A stretch of 64,000 nt of DNA from Angiostrongylus vasorum (taxonomy: Eukaryota; Nematoda; Chromadorea; Rhabditida; Metastrongylidae), in NCBI GenBank assembly GCA_018806985.1, contig JADANN010000424.1, forward strand, positions 864,501 to 928,500, read 5' to 3'. Both the position numbers and the translations under genes were made by a program. Below, piece by piece: positions 54,500-64,000 of the stretch. Each line of letters starts with the position of its first letter. Position 1 is the stretch's first letter. The notes under the pieces were generated by a model. The model was not told where the DNA came from and made no database searches. It saw only the letters and a list, made by a program, of their open reading frames with translations.

Positions 54500-57400
54500 G
54501 ACTCATGTACACTTAGCTCGTGATCGTGAATGTTAACGATGTATGGAGGATTATGGAGAAAAACGCGAATCACACTATCTTTCGATAGAACACGTACTGA
54601 CTATGGCAGTGTCTCCAGTAGTTGCTGTGTCGTGTTCAACATTGAAAAATGCGACATCACCGATATGTAAAGTCCTCTCGCTTATTTTATTACGAATGCG
54701 ACCACTCTTAGAGGGTAAGCGTTGTAGACCCTGAGGTTCCTATCGGAACATTCAGCCTCAATTGACGATGTTCACCTCGGCGAACATCCTGTTAGAACAC
54801 TTTTGTAAAAAAATGCTGTGTCTCTTATGCTGCGATGGCGCCGAGTGAAATAGCAGTTCAATTCGTTGTTGTCGCAAAAATGATGGCGATATTCCGATAC
54901 CTTGTTGGTTCAATGGCCACATTTGGACGTTCGGAGACAGCAACATGGGAACATATCGCTTTGTGGGTCATGGAATAGGAAGGCATGCCGCTCAACTCAT
55001 GAGCGAGAATGCCGTTGGCTGTCAATGGGCAATTTAAAAAACGCATTTTGCTGTATTGGGATCACAGAAGTTGAGTGATTAGCAATCGCTTTATTTAAAA
55101 AAAAGGTTACAATGAGGACGTCTAGGCTAGTAACATATTCTAAAAGGCGCGTCCAGACATGTCTCCTACTGCCGCTGGGAATATGAAGTTAGCCCTGTTC
55201 AAGATTTATGATACTTGAGGACAAATTTATGCGAAAGCAGTCGCTAAAAAACCGTGATGACAAAGATTCCTACAAGTGAACCAACATTGTATTTCATGCG
55301 GATTTTAGAGAACTAATGGCTGGTGTGGTTACCTTGATGCATTTCTTGTAGTCTGGAACATATGTCCACCCAGAACATGATAAGAAGCTTACGACATTAA
55401 AGAAGAACGTTGACATCAAAAGTAAAAGGAAGACTGTCGCACGAACTGAACTGTTTTTCTATAAGAAACTCTGCTCAAGCGAATATAAAAAAAGTGCATC
55501 AACAGTAATACGCTAATGTTGAATATAATCTGCACAGCAATGAGTGACACATATCAGTGCGGTGCTAGTTGAAAGAGGAAAAAATTCATTAATAAATATT
55601 CCAGTCGGATCCCAGAATATGGAACTTCTATACATTGAAGTGGACCAGTACTTTAGAATACATCAGACACGCGCTGCAATTAATGAGAAGCTGGTAGCTC
55701 AAACCACTCGAGTAAGCTCATCAACGCAGGCCGGTCTTACCGACGAACGCCATCCGGATAATGTATTATACAAATGAACCTTTCTCACGACTGCTCTACT
55801 TCTTAAAATCTAGTATATGCAGCCCTTAAAACGAAAAAACACTGTTCTGTGAAAACGATGAACACACTAGTCACTCAAGCGTTATCTTATTTTTTGTATA
55901 TCGTAACGTCCCTGTGGTAGGTAGGCGTGTTCTCACTGGTTCACTTCATCGATTATGGGATTTATAAGTTCTTATACCTTGGAAAACAATGACTATGAAT
56001 AAGCATAAGCCATAGGACTCTAAAGACCCTTGGTGGTGCTCTGAAACCGGAAATTACCAGCTCCGAAGGATAGCCACATCGACATAGACTAGGGTATCCC
56101 AAGATTGAAGAATCTGGCTGTGTAGGCGATACGTTCTCCCATTAGAAATTTGATGCTATTGATCGCATTCTTAGTCTGCAGAATTTCCGAATTCCGAGTT
56201 TTCCGTAACATCCCCGATTCTGGATCAAGACGAGAAACAGTTGCCTTCGCAAGATTTTCGGGATGTATCGCAGCTTCAAGAGGTCAGGTCAGGGGCGTTC
56301 ATTTTCCACGGAAGCTGAGAGCGTTGGCGGTAGAGGGGGATTCGGGGATGTCGCTGATGTAGTCGAACAGGTTATTAGGTTTCAACATTTTCGCATTACG
56401 ACAAAATCGGAACTCATTGTAAAAGTGTGTATTGTTGTAATCGTGAAGGTATTGTGGAACCCGAAGTGGCCCTGTTCACAGAGTGCCTGCTCATCAGTGT
56501 CCCTCTACAAAACTTGTCGTCATAAACAATTATCGAGAATTTAATGAAACATTTCTTTGAACATGATTATAAGTGAGACGAAAAGGCGTGGGAAAAGTGA
56601 GCGGCCAGTGATGTGATTCAAAATAAGTGGTATACATGAAGAGGTTCGTAGGTCTGTGCTTCTACATAGTTGCTGTGAGAAGGCCATGATTGCATGACAC
56701 GGTCACTTCGGCTAACTTCCCAACGCAACACAACAAAATGGGTCTTAGAGGTTTCGATAATTCCTGGAGTTAGCCTCATTTTACTGAGGTAGCTAGCGTC
56801 TAGCAAAAAATGGTCACTGGTGCACCAGGTATTCTAGCCCACTAGTCGAAAATTTAACGAGCAGTACTTGGGCTGAACGACAACGCTACCGCAGGTTCAA
56901 CAGGATGCTAAGAGTTTTGCCTAAACAGGGATTCGAAGCACCAGCTGTGAATAAGCCTTAGTATTAGTAACTAAATGATACCTTAGCTAATATGTTTGTT
57001 GAGATAAGGCGAGGCCGTTAGCACTTGTTCTCATACTACGACGGCTCACATATGTGCGATGTTGCCCTGTTCAGAGACTGGACGTGTTTTATACCCATAT
57101 TTTATTATTTGGAAAATATCCCTACTGTTAGTGGAGACCTGCTTTCTAAATCGAAACGTAAATTATGTCCATTAAAAAGAACTAACTGATTTTCAGGTCA
57201 CTGAGTAAAGCCATCCCCACGTGATCTACACGGTAAAAAATGAACCTTAATCATCTCAGAAGATTAAGTTGAGATAAGGCGTTTAGTCGTGCGTGAGAGT
57301 GAGACATTCGTTCCTTCTATCCGTTTTCGAAGTTATCCTCTCTGATATCGAAACGATCGTAGACCAACATAGCGCACACCAATATCGCACGTATGTAAAA

Positions 57401-57590
57401 GGAGTCAATCGATATTACTGCACTGTCTTTAAAAGATGGTAAGACTGATATCCCTAATTTCTTCTATTATGGCAGTTATCAAACATAAAGATAACTCGGA
57501 AGATCGACTTTCTGTAAACCTTGTCAAGATAATCAATATATCTACACACTTGTTCTTAGGAGCCGCGCTTGTTTTGCTGGCGCGAGGTTG
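54500..57590. other. 3-kb stretch without a recognisable gene
   Basis: Open frames at 54543-54734, 55544-55777 and 56150-56544 have no motif or splice support. The 55905-56080 segment is a diverged copy of 48840-49070. Confidence 0.35.
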
Positions 57591-57599
57591 GCGATTGAG

Positions 57600-58340
57600 A
57601 AATAAAGTCCCAGTTTAGACATAAAAGCGATGGCAACGCTTGGTGCTAATTGCTGTTCCATGGCCAGCCCCTCTAATTTGGGCAGAATATTTTCCCGACC
57701 ACGTAAAGATTAAACAGCTAAGGCACTGTTTCAGGAAGGTCATTTGTTGTTGAATCGATGAGCCATACATATTTGTTTTCTTTTATTGTTCAACGAGCAA
57801 CTTGGGAATTACTTACATTGTGGTGTCATTCGACACAATAGTATAAAGTGGAGCAACATTGAATGACTCCATTCCATGCGTGGCGTTTGGTTGCGCATAC
57901 TGTACGTGATCTAGGAATATTTTGGGATTAGGTGGACCGGTTGGCCTGAATTTCAGAAATTAGGGAGGAGAGGTTTAGCAATCATATTAATCTGTCTGTT
58001 GGCTGGCCAATACAATTGCTGATAGGTCTACTCTTAAGTGATGATCGGTCGGTGGACGCAAGGTCATCATTCGGAGTAAGCTTACGTGTCTTGATGAGGA
58101 AGCATGGGAAAGGCAGACACACACAAAGTCGAATGGTCATTTTTTGGCTGAGAAATATCTAAAGGCTCTAAACCCGTTGCGTTTGCAGTACGGACTCACT
58201 CCCTACTTAATTTTCGGTACTGATTTCTCTATTCCCTTTTCAGAAAACGGTCAGTGTAGAGGAACATCATGGAGATGTTTTTCCTGTTATTCCAACATCC
58301 AGTTGACTAGGAACGACTACAAATTCCCCAGCTTTAATCA
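57600..58340 (-). mobile_element. PLE-3: diverged Penelope-like fragment
   Basis: Aligns by eye with the reverse transcriptase part of PLE-1 (GGCAACGCTTGGTGCTAATT, TTGTTCAACGAGCAACTTGG, TGCTGATAGGTCTACTCTTA correspond to 22,210, 22,380 and 22,610). Many frameshifts; no endonuclease or tail seen. Confidence 0.6.
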
Positions 58341-58475
58341 CTAATAGTTGTAAAGATTTTGAGTTTATAAGCGCATGTTTAGAGCTTAATTTTTTATGTC
58401 GGATATTTGAAGACGTCCTAGAATAAACGAAAGGCGGGGGTCAATTTAGCTATTTGGTCGTTCTTATTTAAAGAA

Positions 58476-58556
58476 ACTCCATGAAAGGCATTGGTGGTAA
58501 TGCCCCTCTTTGTCTTGCGTTAAAATAACCTTTCTATCCCTAGCCTTACAAGGCAG
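58476..58556 (+). repeat. ~82-bp direct repeat, copy 1
   Basis: GGTGGTAATGCCCCTCTTTG and ACCTTTCTATCCCTAGCCTT shared with 59769-59850; only a few differences. Confidence 0.8.
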
Positions 58557-58817
58557 TTGATCTCGAAGTTCACGTAGATTGCGCGTGATTCTGCGCCCGA
58601 CTGTTTTAGAAATTGGTTGACTAGGCGAACAACTCCGATCTAAAGCTAACAATGGAAGCGAACTTTCTGGAAGCGCTGTGTCTCTTAACACAGTAACTCT
58701 GGGTGATTTTGTATCTCAGAGTTATTGTTCGGAAGATAATCAACGGTGGTGTTTTGTTTTGGTCTTTGTAGGCATGATAGATTTCCAGTCTTTTTTCTTA
58801 ACTCGTTTTTTGATAAT

Positions 58818-59082
58818 AGCTCTCGGCGTTGATCAATCCCCTGAGGGAAGCGTCATGCATTCGACTTCATTAAGCATCGTTGGAGTGACTGAATGTATAT
58901 CTGGCCTTTAGAATGACTCGCGGTGGCCTACCGATATATCGAGACAGTGCTGCTATCCTCCCAAACAAGTTTGGTACCAATTTGCCGATCCCGGAGGGAT
59001 GGAAGGCTTAGAGCCACGAGCGCGGGGATTGACCCCATGTGTGCATCGCAGGGCGCCTACGACCACTGCGCCACAACCTTGT
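58818..59082 (-). mobile_element. SINE family 1 copy
   Basis: Tail AGCTCTCGGCGTTGATCAAT at left, head reverse (GACCACTGCGCCACAACC) at right. Confidence 0.8.
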
Positions 59083-59414
59083 TTTTAATATCACACCAAA
59101 TCTTGTTACAAATAGGTATGGACCTAGTTACTAATCTTTTTCCAGAGATTCTCGTCCAAATGCTGAGCACAATGATTTTTCTCGTACACACGTTTCTTTA
59201 CCTGAGAAAACATTCCGGTTCGTGTGCACCGCAATGAAATGCATAGTAATTCTCTTTCGATGCTTAATATCTGTTGAGATTTCCTTGCCAAGCAGCATAC
59301 TTCGTGTAATTTCCCTAGGCTTTGTGAAGCTCAGAATAATATGACACTTTAAGCAGCTGCGGAGAAAGTGGATGTTTTGTCGCATTAAGACGATTCATTT
59401 TCTTAATGATAATA

Positions 59415-59570
59415 GCCACAATGATGCCGAGATATTTGCACAACAACGGACCGCTGGTGTCTGCGGTGGGGAACGAACGCGCTATTATCCTTTCCGGGGC
59501 TAGTGCGTTCACCACCACACCATGCGGGTCTTTCGTTTCGCCTGTCTCTTTACTCAGCTTAACTTAACTT
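59415..59570 (-). mobile_element. Family D element, truncated
   Basis: CACAATGATGCCGAGATATT, GAACGAACGCGCTATTATCC, ACCATGCGGGTCTTTCGTTT, then truncated before the interior. Confidence 0.65.
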
Positions 59571-59768
59571 AGTAATAATAATTCTCTTACAGGTAATAAA
59601 TCCCACGTCCGACTTTCTTTTTCGCGTAGAAGTCAGTCACTCTAATGTTATCCTTTTGATGCTGGTGTCACATAAAGCAACTGATTACTACATTCCCAAC
59701 TGCCCGTCGTTTTACTGCGAATATTAGTTGATTCGCTCAGTTTTGCCTGCGAGTGTGTTCCTCCGGGG

Positions 59769-59850
59769 AAAGGCACTGGTGGTAATGCCCCTCTTTGTCT
59801 TGCGTTGGAATAACCTTTCTATCCCTAGCCTTGCAAGGCATTTTGGTGAG
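59769..59850 (+). repeat. ~82-bp direct repeat, copy 2
   Basis: Second copy of the unit at 58476-58556, same strand, 1.3 kb apart. Confidence 0.8.
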
Positions 59851-60224
59851 GTGTATGCGAAGACATTTTTTTTAGGTGACACTTATTGTGTTTAGGGGTT
59901 TCACTATGTTAATCTCTTAACCGATTGTTTTCTACGACTCAAATATATTGTATTTTGGCTTCAATACTGGGTTGCAGTTGATTTCTGCCTCTTGACGAGT
60001 AAGGACATGCAAATGTGCAAGCATGAATTTTGACTGGTTGTTTTCCGTAACGGAGAGCTCGACATAGCGTCGATCCACTCAACGTGTTGTGACCTCGACA
60101 ATGTGACACTTGGATATGTAGATAAAGCCCACCCATTACATCAGCGATATATCCCTATTTCTCCGTATATAGCTATGCGAACTCATCAGGATCTATAAAG
60201 CCATGACTAGTAGTGTTTCACGTG

Positions 60225-60545
60225 CTCAGTGCCATCAGCAATCATCAGCCCACGGGATTGATCTGGGGAGCCCAAATCGACAGCGATCCAGTTAAGCTGA
60301 GGCTGTAGTTGAAATCACAATGCTAACATTTTCTTATTTGCTGCCCACTATAATTTTTTCACGGCAGGGTATGATGCGAAATACAACCACAATGATCGAT
60401 AGAATTAGCTGATGGACACGCGAAACGAAAGGCTGGCATGGTGTGGTGGTGAACGCGTTAGCCCCCGGAAAGGGTAATAGCGCGTTCGTTCCCCACCGCA
60501 AACACCTGCGGTCCGGAATTTTGCAGATATCTCAGCATCATTGTG
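60225..60545. mobile_element. Family D element, rearranged
   Basis: A minus-strand 5' part (CAATCATCAGCCCACGGGAT, CTGCCCACTATAATTTTTTC, AAATACAACCACAATGAT) joins a plus-strand head and tail (GGTGTGGTGGTGAACGCGTT to ATATCTCAGCATCATTGTGG). Abuts PLE-4. Confidence 0.65.
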
Positions 60546-60549
60546 GCTG

Positions 60550-61450
60550 TAAACAATAGAACAGTTATCGATATACAATATAGCGATGGCTGGAGATCGT
60601 GTACTGCAGGTGCTATTTCAGAAATAAATTCAATGGCAAGACTTGGTCTGATTTGCGGTTTCATTGCCAACCCTTTCACTTGTGAATAATATTTCTCAGA
60701 GTACCTGAAAATCAATCAGTTTAGGCAATATTCTCAGAGGGGCCATAAGCTGCTCAATCGAGAAGCCATTTTGCTCCTTCGTCGTTAATAGAGAGTTCGA
60801 GGATGGCTTGCAAAGAGGAGTCATTCAACATGTTGCTACGAACTTTGGTAACGTCGAAGGATTCCACTGTTTACGACGTGGTAGGATGCGCGTTACGTAG
60901 GCGATCCAGGAACATATGGGTAATATGGGCTGGGACGTATGGCAGCAGATGGGTGGGAATTAGCTTTACAAACCAAGCTATTCTATCCGTGGACCCGTTT
61001 ACACAGTAGATTATGGGTCTAATCTTGAACGTTGAAGGGTTAGTAGACGTATGATCATCAGTGGGTACCAACTTATGTTGTGTTTTAATAAGTAAGCATA
61101 AGACGAAACGTATTGCCGACTTTATGTTACGAAATAATCGATGGTTTTAAAGCTGCCGGACTTGCCACTTTGATCCATTCAGCGTTTAATTTTCGCTATT
61201 GACTTTTGAATGCCCTCTCAGATGATGGGCGATGAAGAGAAGCAATCTCAGGATGCTTCTCCGTTGTCTCATCATCAAATTGATGAAGAATTACACCAAA
61301 CTCTCTATCTTCATCACTAACTAATAGTCTAGTACCTTCTTCGACCATCAAGCAAACACGAGACTGATAAAAAGATTTGTTCGGCTAACGTGACGACGTC
61401 CTCGTCTTCGGAGGCGGACTGATTCGGGCCGATGGTCCACAGCTGGTCGT
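60550..61450 (-). mobile_element. PLE-4: Penelope-like fragment with terminal signature
   Basis: The minus strand aligns by eye with PLE-1 reverse transcriptase (TTAGGCAATATTCTCAGAGG, CGCGTTACGTAGGCGATCCA, GTAGATTATGGGTCTAATCT). The 5' part (61,380-61,190) reads EEGTRLLVSDEDREFGVILH. At 61,450-61,380 a GACGAGGACGTCGTCACGTT tail-type sequence precedes it. This gives the order terminal repeat, N-terminus, reverse transcriptase. No intact frame. Confidence 0.6.
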
Positions 61451-61859
61451 TGTCGCGGTGTTGTTGTTCGTTGCCACGTCGAATCGGATCCAGTAGAGGG
61501 AGCACAGCTCAAATCGTTCACTTCACTCAGCGGTGTCCTCTTATACATAACGGATGTTGATCGACTCCTGCCTCCAATATGATCTACTTTGGGTTGGGCA
61601 AAGTTACTGGCAATCTGATTCTAATATCTAATTGTTCGTGCTTTTATTAGTTCAAGAACCTGTCACATACCACATCCTCAAGCTAATTTAGCACAAAGTA
61701 GTAAAAAACGTGAAGAAAACAAGACTTATAAAAATTGGAGTGGACTCTACTGACGGGAAATATCAGGGCTATTAAGGAACTCCAGTAATCGTTCCAAGTA
61801 AACTAGTTTTAACCACCAGAAACCAACACCCAAATGCTGCGCAAGCATAATGTCTCTCT

Positions 61860-62075
61860 TTATATCACAATGTTGACTTCTTATTTACTGCCTATCACAT
61901 TTTTTCACCGCAGGGTATTATGTGTGAAATCACAATCACAAACGAAGGGCCCGCTTGGTGTGGTGGTGAACGCGTGAGCCTCCGGAAAGGGTAATAGCGC
62001 GCTCGTTCCTCACCGCAAACACCTGTGGTCCGGAGTTTTGCAAGTATCTCAGCGTCATTGTGGTTCCTTTTTATA
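61860..62075 (+). mobile_element. Family D element
   Basis: TTTACTGCCTATCACATTTT outer end in reverse, then the plus-strand head GGTGTGGTGGTGAACGCGTG, GCGCGCTCGTTCCTCACCGC, and tail GCAAGTATCTCAGCGTCATT. Confidence 0.65.
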
Positions 62076-62301
62076 CTTTATATCGACGCCACATTTCAAT
62101 CGCCTCGTTCAGTTTTTTTTTCCCTGAGAGGTTCCTCGTCACAACAACACAACAGTCATTTCGAATCTATCTGTACACCACAATCGGCTTTGCATATTCA
62201 AACTATCGTGACACGTGCGACGATTTCCACGAAAAACAGACTCATTGCTGAAATTTGTCGGCAACTGCCACTGTGATCGTCTTCTGAAAACGCCAACTGC
62301 A

Positions 62302-64000
62302 ATGGCTAAGGTCGCCGACGGAGACACGACATCGGTCGCCGGCAGTGAAGGCGCTCCGAACACGGTGGGCTCTTCTTCAAACTCTCGTCGTCCTACCATC
62401 GAACAAGTGCTCACCGTTTGCTCCCTATATTTGTAGAATTTCGTCAATATCCTGGATATTTGGTTGCAGCTTGGAAGTGTTCCGTTTATGTGGTTAGAAT
62501 TCCAGAGCTTATGGTTCGCTCACATTTTAAGTTTTCTTTATTGTCGCTCATAGATGGTGTTTGCATGGGGTTTGTGAGGATACAAACAACTTTTTTTTTG
62601 GAAAAGTGACTGGAATCCCAAAATAAAAAAAGTGAGGGCGCAGCTAAAGTTATTTACGGTTAAATGTGTCTTCCAAGAAGTTCTTTTGAGTTATTAGCTC
62701 CAACTTTGAGACAATAGATAGTCTAAAATGATATTTTGCTCAATATATGGTCAAAAAGGGGCTTGTATGGCGCAGTGGTCGAAGGCGCCCTGCTACGCAC
62801 ACGTGAAATCCAATGGGCCATCAAGCCTTCCATCCCTCCGGGATCGGCAAATTAGTACCAGAGTTTTGAGGATAGCAGCACTAGCTCAATACATCGGTAG
62901 GACACCACGAGTCACTGTAAAGGCCAGATATGTTTTCAATCGTCTCCAAACGATGCTTAATGAAGTCGAATGCATGGAGCATCCCTTAGGGATTGATCAA
63001 CGCTGAGAACTTTATCCTTTAGTTTTGTCTGGCCAAATTTCGCATTAATTAGTTATGACCGATTTTGTCTTGTTGTCGGAGTTCTAGTGATTGGCAGCAT
63101 CCTGGATCTTGAGTTTCAAAGGATAGGATGCAGATGTTTTTAAGTAAAGATACAGTTCTTATGATATGTTCTGGGTCATTCTATGATATCTTCATCGCCA
63201 TGTGTTGTTTGCACTGTGATAGGAATGATTTTCTGCAGTTAAAGATGGCTTTTATTCTTTTGATTTAGTATTCACTTGAATTTGGTGCAATTTAACGACT
63301 TGAGAAAGCGATATAGATTCAGCAAATCATCAAAGGTACATGGTAATTTGGCACTTTCAGGCCATAGATGTGCTGTCTTCCATCATATAACTTGTGACCC
63401 TTTTAATCATCCAGTAAGCCATGCAGACACCAACAAAGTTCTCATTTCTCCCTAATCTCCTTTTGGTCCCAGCAGTCTATTCTTATGCAGACCTTCGCTT
63501 CCTGGAAACGTCAAAGTTCTTCTTTTTTCACAGCTCTGTTACGCCTATAGTTAATACTGTTGTCTCATTATGCTGAGACGACAATGATGGTTAGATATGT
63601 AGACAATCAAAGACATAGGTGAATGACGAGTGCTAAAGTTACTATGCGTTTACAATTGAAAATGTCTATTTTCCTACAGGTTCCTTTGTTCTTCATTCTT
63701 CTCTGCACAATATGTATGGCTGTTCTCTACTCAAATATACTTACCTACCATTTAAGTATCACACAACTACACAGCTACGGTAACGGATCAGTTGCGGACT
63801 GTAAGTTTGTCGAAATTGAGAGGAATAGTTCTTCCAGACTTCTTTCTGTAATCCAACGATTTCAGTCTATGACGAGTATGGTATTCGCGAGATAAACGAC
63901 TCACGAGTGAAAATCATTATTCAAAAGCATCGATTTTTGTCAAATCCACAAAAAAGAGGCACTCATCTCGGTGGCACCGTTGGGCGGTCTCATCTCCTGG
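62302..64000 (+). CDS. Probable major-facilitator-type membrane transporter, 5' exons
   Basis: A start ATG at 62302 opens a hydrophilic Ser/Thr-rich N-terminus (MAKVADGDTTSVAGSEGAPN, ending RPTIEQ at 62406, phase 0). Exon 63680-63800 (VPLFFILLCTICMAVLYSNI, a clear membrane helix, then NGSVAD) has a strong GTAAGTTT donor in phase 1. Exon 63866 to the window end continues in phase with FYDEYGIREINDSRVKIIIQ. Cytosolic tail, first helix with YSNILTYHLS, then a loop with an N-glycosylation site resembles nematode MFS/SLC17-type carriers, but only helix 1 is in the window. The first-exon donor (GTGCTC) is weak and another exon may lie in the intron, which holds a SINE-1. Confidence 0.45.
62760..63022 (+). 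mobile_element. SINE family 1 copy
   Basis: GCTTGTATGGCGCAGTGGTC head; the middle of the tRNA-like region is shortened; full tail to GCTGAGAACTTTATCC. Confidence 0.8.

Noticed and set aside
1..64000. CRISPR array, bacterial operon or viral genome
   Set aside because: No regularly spaced repeats, no bacterial gene organisation, and only retroelement/DNA-transposon coding sequence is present.

Overview
This window looks like a chromosome piece from a clade V (strongylid, hookworm-like) nematode. Genes are split into many short exons by short and by multi-kilobase introns. Acceptors are of the TTTCAG/TTTTAG type. The introns are packed with tRNA-derived SINEs, RTE-type LINEs, Penelope-like elements (PLEs) and mariner copies. 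No bacterial, organellar or exogenous viral genes were seen. Species is inferred from style only.

Host genes, left to right: (1) membrin/GOSR2 Golgi SNARE, minus strand, running off the left edge (1-1222). (2) A 12-exon gene for a ~624-residue type I membrane protein of unrecognised function (2475-13668, +), whose exon phases all agree. (3) Mitochondrial ribosomal protein uL15m, mrpl-15 (14351-15592, +). (4) 'Gene X', the 3' exons of an unidentified Ser-rich protein (17165-19250, +). (5) 'Gene Y', three phase-matched exons of an unidentified protein (20626-28453, +), with a PLE and an RTE LINE inside one 6.7-kb intron. (6) A 15-exon ankyrin-repeat + double-RING protein matching the C-terminal half of Mind bomb E3 ubiquitin ligases (29198-43170, +). 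(7) A broken C-type-lectin domain (53820-54453, -). (8) The first exons of a probable major-facilitator transporter leaving the right edge (62302-64000, +).

Mobile DNA: SINE family 1 (about 14 copies), SINE family 2 (6), a ~400-bp family C (7), a foldback/SINE-like family D (11), three RTE copies, four PLE bodies plus loose tails, two mariner remnants and several smaller repeats. They interrupt each other and sit very near splice sites in the Mind bomb-like gene. One SINE has a target-site duplication that copied a 5' splice site.

The most useful second-look items are: (a) single-base excesses, five within coding exons and mostly at homopolymers, plus one frame mismatch at an exon junction, that break three otherwise well-conserved genes; (b) the SINE-duplicated splice donor; (c) hammerhead-like motifs in PLE tails with inverted-arm architecture; (d) an RTE insertion splitting a family D element; (e) a 25-bp intronic hairpin. 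Coordinates were counted by hand and may be off by a base or two.
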